From positions 1 to 64,000 of the forward strand of contig JAKQTR010000043.1 of NCBI GenBank assembly GCA_029562975.1: a stretch of 64,000 nt of DNA. Direction: 5' to 3'. This document shows positions 48,447 through 57,183 of this stretch, piece after piece. How positions within the stretch are numbered: the stretch's first letter is position 1; the number at the start of each line of letters is the position of its first letter. Source of the stretch: Acidobacteriota bacterium (GTDB lineage: Bacteria; Acidobacteriota; Vicinamibacteria; Vicinamibacterales; JAKQTR01). The notes under the pieces are model-generated. The model ran no database searches and had not been told where the DNA came from. It saw nothing but the letters and a program-made list of their open reading frames with translations. The position numbers were made by a program, and so were the translations under genes.

Positions 48447-49784
48447 ATGAGCGATCTCCAGCAGTCCCTCCGGCCGGCCTCGTCGAGGCGCGTGACGCGG
48501 GTGCTCGCGCACGGCGAGGAGCACCCGCTCGCCCAGGCCAGCCGCCTCGCGTCGCGCTTCCAGCTCGCCCGCCCGGTCGAGGCGCACGACTTCGCCGAGA
48601 AGGGCAACATCAACCAGCACACCTATCTCGTCTTCGCCGGCCCGGGCGAGCCGGCGGCGTACCTGCTCCAGCGGATCAACGAGCGCGTCTTCACGCGCCC
48701 CCGGTCGGTCATGCGCGCCATGATCGCCTCGATCGAGGCGCAGCGGGCCGCGCTGGCAGAAGGCCGCCTCCCGGCCGGCGACGAATGGGAGACGATCACG
48801 CTCCTCGGCACGCGCGACGGCCGGCCGTACCTGGACGTCGAGAGCCATCGGGGCCCCAGCTGCTGGCGCCTGATGGCCAAGATCCCCGAGTCGCGCACGT
48901 TCAAGAGCCTCGGCGAGATCGCCGAGCCGGCCGAGCGCCTGCGCGTCGCGTCCGAGGCCGGCCGCGGCCTCGCCATCTACGGCGATCTCACGTGCCGGAT
49001 GCGCACCGACAACCTGGAAAACCCGCTGCCCGGCTACCGGGACACGCGCCTGTACTACAGTCAGCTCCGCTCGGTCCTCGCCGGCTGCCGGACGGCGGCC
49101 GACGCCGGCGATCTGATTCCCGCCGACCCCGTGCTCCGGCAGAGCGCCGAGGAGCACTTTCTCGTGCACCTCGACGAGCCCGAGTACCGGCGTCGCGTGG
49201 ACGACGCCGGCTTCCGCCCCTGGATAGACCTGGTCAGCAGCGAGGAGGCGTTCGCCCTGACGCTGCTCGAGGGCATGGAGTCCGGCCGGATCCGCCGCCT
49301 GGCGATCCACGGCGACACCAAGCTCGACAACTTCCTCTTCTCGACGCGCACGGGGCGCGTCAAGGCCCTCATCGACCTCGACACGATCATGCCGCACACG
49401 TGGCTGGCCGACTGGGGCGACATGGTGCGGTCGCTCGTGAACGTGGCGGGCGAGAAGGAGCGCGACCTGTCCCGGGTGGACGTGGACATGGACGTCTACC
49501 GCGCCGTCGCGCGCGGCTTCCTCTCGGCCGCCCGCGAGGTGACGCCCGAAGAGGTCGGCCTGATGGCCGACGCGCCGCAGATCATCGCCCTCGAGCTGGG
49601 CCTCCGGTTCCTCGCCGACTACCTGCGCGGCGACAGCTACTTCAAGCTCGGCCCGGCGGATCCGCCCGACTTGAACCGCGTGCGCGCCATGGCCCAGCTC
49701 GCGCTCTTCCGGAAGCTCCGCGAGAAGGCCGGCGACGCCAGGGCGTTCATCGACCGCCTGCGGGCGGCGAAGGAAGGGGCCTGA
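48447..49784 (+). CDS. Phosphotransferase-family sugar kinase, N-acetylhexosamine 1-kinase-like
   Basis: The 445-residue protein has an aminoglycoside-phosphotransferase fold: a glycine-poor nucleotide loop region near KGNINQHTYLVF, the catalytic loop LAIHGDTKLDNFLF with Asp as base, and the metal Asp in ALIDLDTIMPH. The extended N-terminal part (LLQRINERVFTRPRSVM) and the WADWGDMVRSL-type helix match NahK, which phosphorylates GlcNAc/GalNAc at C1. It lies one base before the first phosphohexomutase gene, so sugar-1-phosphate made here would be isomerised to the 6-phosphate. Two tandem mutases follow on the same strand. Confidence 0.8.
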   Translation: MSDLQQSLRPASSRRVTRVLAHGEEHPLAQASRLASRFQLARPVEAHDFAEKGNINQHTYLVFAGPGEPAAYLLQRINERVFTRPRSVMRAMIASIEAQRAALAEGRLPAGDEWETITLLGTRDGRPYLDVESHRGPSCWRLMAKIPESRTFKSLGEIAEPAERLRVASEAGRGLAIYGDLTCRMRTDNLENPLPGYRDTRLYYSQLRSVLAGCRTAADAGDLIPADPVLRQSAEEHFLVHLDEPEYRRRVDDAGFRPWIDLVSSEEAFALTLLEGMESGRIRRLAIHGDTKLDNFLFSTRTGRVKALIDLDTIMPHTWLADWGDMVRSLVNVAGEKERDLSRVDVDMDVYRAVARGFLSAAREVTPEEVGLMADAPQIIALELGLRFLADYLRGDSYFKLGPADPPDLNRVRAMAQLALFRKLREKAGDARAFIDRLRAAKEGA

Positions 49785-49785
49785 C

Positions 49786-51156
49786 GTGGCGCTGCGCGAG
49801 CTCAAGATCGGCGCATCCGGGGTGCGCGGCGTGGTGGGCGACGCGCTGACGCCCGAGCTGATCGTGAACTTCGCCTGCGCGTTCGGGACGTGGTGCGGCG
49901 GCGGCCCGGCGGTCATCGCGCGCGACACGCGCCGGTCGAGCGCGGCCTTCCGGGCGGCGGTCGTCTCCGGGCTGCTCTCGACGGGCTGCCGCGTCGTCGA
50001 TCTCGGCGTCGGCCCGAGCCCGCTGGCGTCCTTCGCCATCCGCGAGCTCGGCGCGTCCGGGGGCATCGTCGTCACGGGCAGCCACAACGACGCGCGCTGG
50101 AACGCGCTGAAGTTCTTCGGGCCGGACGGGGCGCTCCTCAACGCGGCCAAGAACGAGGAGCTCCTCGACGTCTACCACGGCGGGGCCTTCGCGCGCGCGG
50201 CCTGGGACCGCCTGCGCCCGGTCGAGGAGGCGCGGGGCATCGAAGACCGCTACCTCGAGCACCTGGCGAGCGCCCTGGATGTCGCGTCAATCCGGGAGCG
50301 GCGGTTCCGGCTGGCCGTCGACTTCACGAACGGCGCGTGCGGCGCGGCCGCATCGCGCTTCCTCGACATGCTGGGGTGCACGCTGCTTCCGGTGAACGCG
50401 GAGCCCACCGGCGAGTTCGCGCACCCGCCGGCGCCGACGGCAGCGAACATGCGGCAGGTCGCCACCCTCGCGCGCTGCTTCCACGCCGACGCCGGCGCCG
50501 CCCTCAACGTGGACGGCGACCGGATTGGCTTCGTCACGGCGGAAGGCGCGGCGCTGTCGGAAGAGTACTCCCTCGCGCTGGCGGCGATGGCCCGCCTGCG
50601 CCGCAGGCCGGGGCCGGTCGTGACGAGCCTCTCGACCTCGGCGATGGTCGAGGCGCTGGCCCGGGCCTGCGGGCAGCGCGTCATCCGGGGCCCCGTCGGC
50701 GAGAGCCAGGTTGTCGATCTGGGCCTCGCGGAAGGCGCCGTGCTGGCTGGCGAAGGCAGCGGCGGGGTGGCCGTGCTGCCGCACGGCGTCGCCTACGACG
50801 GCCTGCTCGCCCTCGGCCTGGTGCTCGAGGAGATGGCGACGAGCGGCAGGACCCTCGCCGAACTGGCCGGATCCCTGCCGACGCTCCACATGCGGAAGCG
50901 CGAGCTGCCGAGCCCGCCGAACCTCGTCTACCGGGTGATCGAGCGCTTCCGCCGGCACCATGCGCACGAGAACCCAGACTGCACCGACGGCGTCCGCCTC
51001 GCCTGGGGCGACGCGTGGCTGCACGTGCGCGCGTCGGGCACGGAACCCCTCCTCCGCATCATCGCCGAGGCTCCGGACCCGGCGCGGGCCGAGGCCCTGG
51101 TGGAAGAGGCCGCGGTCTTCGCCCGCCGGGCCGCATTCGGGTACGACGGGAGCTGA
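49786..51156 (+). CDS. Phosphohexomutase (phosphoglucosamine/phosphomannomutase family)
   Basis: This 456-residue protein has all four domains of alpha-D-phosphohexomutases: the phosphoserine loop VVTGSHND (Ser99), the metal loop NVDGDR (first Asp replaced by Asn compared with DPDADR), the sugar-binding GEGSGGV and the phosphate-binding RASGTEPLLR. It should interconvert hexose (or N-acetylhexosamine) 1- and 6-phosphates. The GTG at 49786 is separated from the kinase stop by one base, so the genes are translationally coupled. A paralogue follows four bases after its stop. Confidence 0.88.
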   Translation: MALRELKIGASGVRGVVGDALTPELIVNFACAFGTWCGGGPAVIARDTRRSSAAFRAAVVSGLLSTGCRVVDLGVGPSPLASFAIRELGASGGIVVTGSHNDARWNALKFFGPDGALLNAAKNEELLDVYHGGAFARAAWDRLRPVEEARGIEDRYLEHLASALDVASIRERRFRLAVDFTNGACGAAASRFLDMLGCTLLPVNAEPTGEFAHPPAPTAANMRQVATLARCFHADAGAALNVDGDRIGFVTAEGAALSEEYSLALAAMARLRRRPGPVVTSLSTSAMVEALARACGQRVIRGPVGESQVVDLGLAEGAVLAGEGSGGVAVLPHGVAYDGLLALGLVLEEMATSGRTLAELAGSLPTLHMRKRELPSPPNLVYRVIERFRRHHAHENPDCTDGVRLAWGDAWLHVRASGTEPLLRIIAEAPDPARAEALVEEAAVFARRAAFGYDGS

Positions 51157-51160
51157 GTCG

Positions 51161-52516
51161 ATGGCGCAGCGCCTCTCGCTGAAGATCGGGCATTCGGGCG
51201 TGCGGGGCATCGTCGGCGAGACGCTGACCCCTCAGCTTGTGACGAGCTTCGCCGCGGCCTTCGGGACGTATTGCGGGGCCGGGCCCATCCTCATCGGGAC
51301 CGACACCCGGCCGTCGGGCGACATGCTGAAGCAGGCCGCCATCGCGGGCCTGCTGAGCGTGGGCTGCACGCCGATTGACACGGGCGTCGCGCCGCTCCCG
51401 TCACTGATGCTGCACGTCGGCGAGGCCGGCGCCTTCGGCGGCATTTCGGTCGGCGGCGGCCCCGGCTCGCCGGCGTGGAACGCGCTGCGCTTCATCAGCG
51501 CCGAGGGCCGCGCGCTGCGGGCCAACCAGGCGGCCGAGCTGACGGACCTCTACCACCAGGGCGTCTATCCGCGCGTCGGCGCGCTCGAGATGTCCGATCT
51601 CCGTGCCGACGCGTCCTCGGCGGCGCGCCACCTGGCCGCCGTGACGCGCGCCGTCGACGCCGATCGGATCCGATCGCGCCGCTTCACGGTCGCGCTCGCC
51701 GAGGGCGGCGGGGGCGCGGAAGGGCCGGCGCGCCGGATGCTGGAGGCGCTCGGCTGCGACGTGGTCTCCCTCGACCTGCCCGTGCGGGACGCCGCGTCGG
51801 AGGAGGCCGGGACCGAAGAGGCCAGCGTCGCGCGCCTGGCCGACCTCGTGCGCGGCTCCGGGGCCGACGCCGGCTTCGCCATCGACGGCGACGCCGTGCG
51901 GCTGGCCGCCGTGGACGAGCGCGGCACGCCGCTCGGCCGCGACGCGTCGGTCGCCCTGGTCGTCGGGCGATGGCTCGAGCGCAAGGCGGGGCCCGTCGTC
52001 GTCAGCGTCGCGACGAGCCGGATGGTGGACGATGCGGCGGCCCGCTTCGGCGTCGCCGTCCATCGCTCGCCCGTCGGCGAGCCGAACGTGGTGGCGGCCA
52101 TGCAGGAACGCGGCGCCGAGCTCGGCGGCGAAGGCGACGGAGGCGTGGTGGTGCTGCCGATCAACGCCTGCCGGGACTCGTTCGCGGCCATGGCGGTCAT
52201 CCTCGAGTCGGCGGCGGTGTCCGGCGCGACGCTGAGCGGCTTGCGCGAGCGGCTGCCCCGTTATGCGATCCTCCGCGACCGCCTGCTGTGCCCCGCGCGC
52301 GACATCGCGCCATCGCTGCGGCTGGTCCGGAACCTGTACCGCGGCGAGCGGATCGACCTCATCGACGGCGTGCAGGTGAGGTGGCCGGACCGCTGGCTCC
52401 TCGTCCGGCCGTCGACGACCGAGCCCGTCCTCCGCATCATGGCCGAGGCGCCGAGCGCGACGGAAGCGCGCGCGCTGGTGGACAGCGTCCTCGATCTCCT
52501 CAGCCCCGGCGTCTGA
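51161..52516 (+). CDS. Phosphohexomutase paralogue lacking the catalytic serine
   Basis: This 451-residue protein aligns along its whole length with the preceding mutase (LKIGHSGVRGIVGETLTPQL, PIDTGVAPLPS, GEGDGGVVVLP, VRPSTTEPVLRIMAEAP) but the phosphoserine loop is changed: where the first copy has TGSHND, this one reads GGGPGS, so Ser, His and Asn are all lost. The metal loop is DGDAVR, with Val in place of the third Asp. It cannot use the normal phosphoenzyme mechanism and may be a regulatory or heteromeric partner, or a sugar-phosphate binding protein. The frame is intact and GC usage normal, so it is maintained. ATG at 51161 was chosen because the conserved N-terminus starts there. Confidence 0.82.
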   Translation: MAQRLSLKIGHSGVRGIVGETLTPQLVTSFAAAFGTYCGAGPILIGTDTRPSGDMLKQAAIAGLLSVGCTPIDTGVAPLPSLMLHVGEAGAFGGISVGGGPGSPAWNALRFISAEGRALRANQAAELTDLYHQGVYPRVGALEMSDLRADASSAARHLAAVTRAVDADRIRSRRFTVALAEGGGGAEGPARRMLEALGCDVVSLDLPVRDAASEEAGTEEASVARLADLVRGSGADAGFAIDGDAVRLAAVDERGTPLGRDASVALVVGRWLERKAGPVVVSVATSRMVDDAAARFGVAVHRSPVGEPNVVAAMQERGAELGGEGDGGVVVLPINACRDSFAAMAVILESAAVSGATLSGLRERLPRYAILRDRLLCPARDIAPSLRLVRNLYRGERIDLIDGVQVRWPDRWLLVRPSTTEPVLRIMAEAPSATEARALVDSVLDLLSPGV

Positions 52517-52588
52517 AGGGGTCGGGACGATTTTCAGCACGCTGCGCCCGGCAGCGACAAGATCGTCATCGTCAGCAGGCCAGGCCCG

Positions 52589-53479
52589 CTACTCCGGCGC
52601 GACGTCTTTGCGCGCCTCCGCGGCGGCCACCATCTGCCGCCAGTAGGAGGCGAGGAACGGCGGGTGCGCGAGGCTGTCGCGGACGTACGACCGGTCCGCG
52701 CGGGAGAGATCGAGCACCGCGGTGATCATCTCTTCCTGGTAGTGGCCCGCTTCGGCAAGCGGGAGGCCGTTCGGCTCCCTGATGAACGACGACCCGCTCG
52801 ACGTCTGCTTTCCGTCGGGCGACTGGCCGATCGTGTTCGCCACGCAGTGGAAGATCTTCGAGTTCGGGCCGACGGGCTGCTGAGCGCGTCCCGACGTGCG
52901 CTTCCAGCAGACGGCCTCGACCTCGTCGGTGCTGTTCGATGGGTGGAAGAGGATCTGCGCGCCAGCCATCGCCGGGATGCGGTACAGCTCGGGATGCCGG
53001 CCGTCGCGGCAGATGACGAGCGTGCAGCGGACGCCGTCGATCTCGAACAGCGACAGCTTGTCGCCGCCGCGGCAGTACTGCTGCTCGTCGCGGCCGGCCA
53101 TGTGGACCTTCGCGTATTCGTGCACGATCGCGCCGGACGGGTCGATGACGTGGGCGAGGTTCAGGAACCGGTCGCTGGTTTTCCGGATCGTGCCGGCGAT
53201 CACCCAGATGCCGCGATCGCGCGCCTCGGCCCGCACGGCGTCGAGCGCCCCGTCGACCTCCGCCGGCTCGAGGCCGATCGCGTAGGGAAAGTAGTAGCCC
53301 GTCAGCGACGCCTCAGGGAAGAGCACCACTCGGCTGCCGGCCCTGGCCGCGGCGCCGATGTAGTGCACCGTCCGCTCGAGGTTGAACCCGAGCGGCTTCG
53401 CCCAGTGCAGCTGGACGCAGGACACTTGCAGGGTCGCCGGCGCGGATGCACGCGCGGCCGGGGCTTCATTCTGTGCCAC
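52589..53479 (-). CDS. Carbon-nitrogen hydrolase (nitrilase superfamily)
   Basis: This 296-residue protein has the Glu-Lys-Cys triad of the superfamily: Glu56 in VVLFPEASLTGYY, Lys124 in EYAKVHMAG and Cys157 in TLVICRDGRHPE. No signal peptide is evident beyond a short Ala-rich N-terminus, so it should be cytoplasmic. The family hydrolyses amides, N-carbamoyl compounds or nitriles; the Cys-Arg-Asp-Gly context fits amidase or carbamoylase branches rather than true nitrilases. It lies 54 bases downstream of the third Gfo/Idh/MocA gene on the same strand, presumably in one operon. Confidence 0.88.
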   Translation of the reverse strand: MAQNEAPAARASAPATLQVSCVQLHWAKPLGFNLERTVHYIGAAARAGSRVVLFPEASLTGYYFPYAIGLEPAEVDGALDAVRAEARDRGIWVIAGTIRKTSDRFLNLAHVIDPSGAIVHEYAKVHMAGRDEQQYCRGGDKLSLFEIDGVRCTLVICRDGRHPELYRIPAMAGAQILFHPSNSTDEVEAVCWKRTSGRAQQPVGPNSKIFHCVANTIGQSPDGKQTSSGSSFIREPNGLPLAEAGHYQEEMITAVLDLSRADRSYVRDSLAHPPFLASYWRQMVAAAEARKDVAPE

Positions 53480-53533
53480 GGACTCCTCCAGGATGGGCCC
53501 GAACCGCCGGACGCCCGGCGCGGCGCCTCTCTT

Positions 53534-55006
53534 CTACACCTTCTCGGGAACGACGAAGGGCGGCCGGTACTCGTCGCGAAGGAGCCGGTTGGCCCACGCG
53601 CCCATGTCGAACGCCGACTGCGTGGCGAACCGCTCGTCCGCCGGCACAAGGTCCAGCACCGGCCCCGACGTCACGGCGGCCGTCGCGGCATCGACGCCAT
53701 TGGCCGCCAGGTGGCTGACAAAGCGCTCGAAGGCCTCCGCCACGTCGGCCCGCGAGGCGGCCCGGGCCCTCACTTCGGCGGCCGACATCTCGGTGCCGAG
53801 GCGGTACGAGATGTTGCCCAGATGGCACAGCGCCGACGAGTAGTGGGCGCCCAGGACCGGCGCCTTCAGTTCCTCGGGCTTCCGGCTGCGGACCGCCGCG
53901 ATGAAGTTCTCGACGTGCGCGCCGCCGCCCGTGCTCGGGAGCCCTCTCACGCGCTTCCCGGCCTGGTCGTAGATCGCGCCGCCTCCCGACCCGCCTGCGA
54001 AATACCCCTGCTCGCACTCGATGACGATCCCGACCCGCACGCCGCGGTACTGATCCATGTAGTTGGCGCCCGCCTGCTGCGGCAGCCCGCGCACCTCGAA
54101 GATGATCGGGGCCGACGGGTAGTCGTAGACGGCGATCTGCGTATTGGGCGTCGTCGCATCGTCGACGTAGCCGTAGCGCCCGCCGATGCTGAGCACCCGC
54201 CGCGGCAGGCCTTCCTCGCCGAGCATCCACCGGCACATGTCCATCTCGTGGATCCCCTGGTTGCCGATGTCGCCGTTGCCGGTGGGCCAGACCCAGTGCC
54301 AGTCGTAGTGCAGTTCCTTGCGCCGCAGGGGCTCGAGCGGGGCCGGTCCGCAGAACAGGTCGTAGTGCACCCCGGGCGGGATGGGCTGCGGGCCGTTCAC
54401 CCGGCCGATCGTGTCCCGCCGCTTGTAGCAGAAGCCGCGGGCGCAGAGGATCTTTCCCAGCCCGCCGCCGCGCAGCAGGGCGGCCAGCTCGATGAGGGCC
54501 TCGTCCGATCTCGACTGCGTGCCCGCCTGAACGATGCGGCCGTACTTCGCCGCGGCTTCGACCACCTTGCGGCCCTCCCACACGCTGTGGGAGACGGGCT
54601 TCTCCACGTACACGTCCTTGCCCGCCTGGCAGGCCCAGACGGCCATCAATGCGTGCCAGTGGTTGGGCGTCGCGATGACCACGGCGTCCACGTCCTGCCG
54701 CTCCAGCAGCCGGCGGACATCCACCTCCCTGGCCACCTGGACGCCTTCGGCGGCCAGGCCGTCGGCGGCCTTCGCCAGGATGCCTTCGTCGATGTCGCAG
54801 AGCGCCGCGATGCGGACGCCGGGCACCTGCTTGAACATCTGGATGTGGTGGGCGCCCTTGCTTCTCACGCCGACAATCGCCACGCGCACGGCGTCGTTGG
54901 CCCCGACGGGGCCCGCCCGCGCCGTCCGCGCGAACGCGCCGCACGCCGAAAGACCGCCAACCACGCTCTGCACCAGGAAGTCACGGCGGCTGACCTTGTG
55001 TGTCAC
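53534..55006 (-). CDS. Tat-exported Gfo/Idh/MocA-family oxidoreductase (III)
   Basis: This 490-residue protein has a twin-arginine signal (SRRDFLVQSVVGGLSACGAF), the NAD motif VAIVGVRSKGAHHI, the catalytic VYVEKPVSHSVWEGRK and the C-terminal-domain stretch YDWHWVWPTGNGDIGNQGIHE. It shares the latter with copy I at 45344 and differs from copy II. The GTG start at 55006 has GAGGAA upstream. The next gene downstream is a nitrilase-family hydrolase, suggesting work on an N-substituted sugar or derived compound, but this is inference from position only. Confidence 0.9.
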   Translation of the reverse strand: MTHKVSRRDFLVQSVVGGLSACGAFARTARAGPVGANDAVRVAIVGVRSKGAHHIQMFKQVPGVRIAALCDIDEGILAKAADGLAAEGVQVAREVDVRRLLERQDVDAVVIATPNHWHALMAVWACQAGKDVYVEKPVSHSVWEGRKVVEAAAKYGRIVQAGTQSRSDEALIELAALLRGGGLGKILCARGFCYKRRDTIGRVNGPQPIPPGVHYDLFCGPAPLEPLRRKELHYDWHWVWPTGNGDIGNQGIHEMDMCRWMLGEEGLPRRVLSIGGRYGYVDDATTPNTQIAVYDYPSAPIIFEVRGLPQQAGANYMDQYRGVRVGIVIECEQGYFAGGSGGGAIYDQAGKRVRGLPSTGGGAHVENFIAAVRSRKPEELKAPVLGAHYSSALCHLGNISYRLGTEMSAAEVRARAASRADVAEAFERFVSHLAANGVDAATAAVTSGPVLDLVPADERFATQSAFDMGAWANRLLRDEYRPPFVVPEKV

Positions 55007-55258
55007 GGGCGTTCCTCACCTGCCGTCTCCGTCATAGTACCGCCGATCGGGCGCGAGGGCCACGCGCCGGCGGCGAGTCGGCCACGCCGGCTGCGCGCGC
55101 TTCATTCGGGCTTCTCCGGCTGGCCCTTGCCGGATCACGAGGACGGCTCTGTGCCGGCGGGCGCGTCCGCCGCCGGGACTGCGAGAGTGATGGCCGCTGG
55201 CAGGGCCGCCGCCCCGGGGCATCGCAGGCGCCCCGGCGAGACGGGCCTGGCGCGCTCG

Positions 55259-56911
55259 TCAGAAAAGCTCCGAGGGCGCGGCGGACATTCGGCGGGCATC
55301 AGGGGCCGATGGCGCTCCCGCACCGCTCCCCGAGCCTGAGACTCCGACGCGTTTCGCGACGAAGAGCTGCCCTCCAGGCTCGGCAGCAGCCGATTCCAGC
55401 TCCCAGGCGTCGCGGATGAGCCGGTCCAGGAGCCAGCCCGACCCGGCAGCGTACACGCCGAACTCCGGGTGCGTCGACGTGAAGCCCTGGTAGTCGGCGA
55501 CGTTCAACGGCGCCCAGCGGGCCAATGCCAGCAGGCCCCGGTCAATCGTGTCCGAACCAGTGAAGGCCGCGGCCTCGCGGGGATCCGCCAGGAACCAGAG
55601 TCGCCCGCGCAAGGCGGGCGGCGAGTAGTACCACAACTGCAGGAACATCAAGCCGCCGGTCACCGCAACGGGCCTCGGCCCGCGCAGGGCCGACATCAGG
55701 ACGGGGCGCGTGTCGGCGGGGCTGGCAGGCTCCGCGCCCGGTCTGATGAGGCTCTCTGCGCTCGTCGCAGCGAAACCGGCAACCAGCACCAGCGCGAAGG
55801 CAAGCCGAGCCAGCGTCGCGCCACGGCTAAGGTACCAGACAGCCAGAGGCATCGCGAGCGCGGCGCCAATCGAGGCCGGCAGCGCGTAGCGAGGCACGAA
55901 GGCCCCGCCGACCGCCGAGGCGGCTGCAATCTCGATCACCGGCAGCAGGAGGCATGCGGCGACTGCGGCGATCTCGTGCGCCGGCATTCCCCTGCCGTCC
56001 GCGCGCGCGCGCGTCCATCGGCCCGCCACGGCGATGACGAGAGCGAGGAGCGCCGCGCCGGCGACCAGCGGACCGAGCAGCTCGTGCAGCACGAACGCAT
56101 ATGCGGCGGCGACGCCGACGTCGGCCGCCCGGCCCCAGAAGTGGGCCGACTGCGCCGCCGCGCTCCGCACCAACACCAGCAGGGGCGCGCAGCACGCCAC
56201 TGACACGGCGGCAGCCGTGCATACGCCCGCATCGGGCCGCCTGCGACCGATCGCGCGGACGATCTCGCCTGCCGCAACCGGCGCGAGCGCGAACGCGCCG
56301 AAATAGTGGCTCCAGCAGGCGCCGACCAGGGCGATGGTGAGGAGGGGCAAGAACAGCCTGCGGTGCCTGCCGCCGGCCGCTTCACTCCATGAGTACAGCG
56401 CCAGCATGAAGAACCCGAGCAGCAGCCCGTAGCCTCTCGCCTCATACCCGTACCGGAAGGCAGCCGTGCACGAGACGAGCACCACCGCCGCCGCGCCGAG
56501 GCTGGTGCCGGCACGCCTGCGGACGAACGCGAAGAGCAGGCCGACCATCAGCAGCGTTCCTGCCATCGCCGCGATGCGCGTGCTCACGGGCCCGACACCG
56601 ACGGTCTCGTGCACGACTCGCGTGACCAGCGTGTTCAGCGGAGGCGCCAGATCGGCGCCGTCCCGTGTGGCCGTCCAGACCTGCCCCCAGGACGGAAGGC
56701 GGGAGAGGAGGATCGTGACGACCTCGTCGTGCCAGAACGGCTTCCGCTGCGCGGCCGCCATCGTAACCGTCAGCCACGCTCCTGCCAGGGCAAGGAGGAC
56801 GACCGCGCGCCATCGGTCGAGCGCGGCCTCTGCGCCTGCGGCCAGCGGCTCTGCAAGCAACGCACGGAGAATGCGGACCAGCCGCGGGGCGGCCATCGGC
56901 TGCTCTTTCAC
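55259..56911 (-). CDS. Polytopic GT-C glycosyltransferase (family 39/PMT-like)
   Basis: This 550-residue protein has about eleven hydrophobic segments. The first external loop carries FWHDEVVTILLS, the acidic Asp-Glu pair of PMT/ArnT-like enzymes that take sugars from polyprenyl phosphate, and a later loop has YEARGYGLLLG, typical of family-39 proteins. The soluble C-terminal region starts after about residue 400 (RGPRPVAVTGGLMFLQLWYY). It should glycosylate a lipid or protein on the outer face of the inner membrane. It diverges from another membrane protein gene at 57184 across about 270 noncoding bases with no clear promoter consensus. Confidence 0.75.
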   Translation of the reverse strand: MKEQPMAAPRLVRILRALLAEPLAAGAEAALDRWRAVVLLALAGAWLTVTMAAAQRKPFWHDEVVTILLSRLPSWGQVWTATRDGADLAPPLNTLVTRVVHETVGVGPVSTRIAAMAGTLLMVGLLFAFVRRRAGTSLGAAAVVLVSCTAAFRYGYEARGYGLLLGFFMLALYSWSEAAGGRHRRLFLPLLTIALVGACWSHYFGAFALAPVAAGEIVRAIGRRRPDAGVCTAAAVSVACCAPLLVLVRSAAAQSAHFWGRAADVGVAAAYAFVLHELLGPLVAGAALLALVIAVAGRWTRARADGRGMPAHEIAAVAACLLLPVIEIAAASAVGGAFVPRYALPASIGAALAMPLAVWYLSRGATLARLAFALVLVAGFAATSAESLIRPGAEPASPADTRPVLMSALRGPRPVAVTGGLMFLQLWYYSPPALRGRLWFLADPREAAAFTGSDTIDRGLLALARWAPLNVADYQGFTSTHPEFGVYAAGSGWLLDRLIRDAWELESAAAEPGGQLFVAKRVGVSGSGSGAGAPSAPDARRMSAAPSELF

Positions 56912-57183
56912 ACCCGGCGGCTGCGTGGTGGATCGGGCGTCACGCCGGAATCTTCCGCGGATGCACGCCGGAAGTCAACGACGCAACCGCACGAGGCCCG
57001 TCGCGCCGGCGGCCGTCCCGCGCGCGTGGCGGCGTCGACGCGGGATTGGCGCGGCTGGCTCCCGTGCGGCCGGCGCAGATCCCTTGCCCGGGGCTTGTCG
57101 CCCGCGCAGGTTTCGATGGCGGGGCCGCCTCCCTCGACAGGTTGACGCTCCGTGTATGATCGGCGCTTGGACCTTGCCAAGCG

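Noticed and set aside
57140-57160. TTGACG and TATGAT as a sigma-70 promoter for the gene at 57184
   Set aside because: The two hexamers are only seven bases apart, far less than the 16-18 needed.
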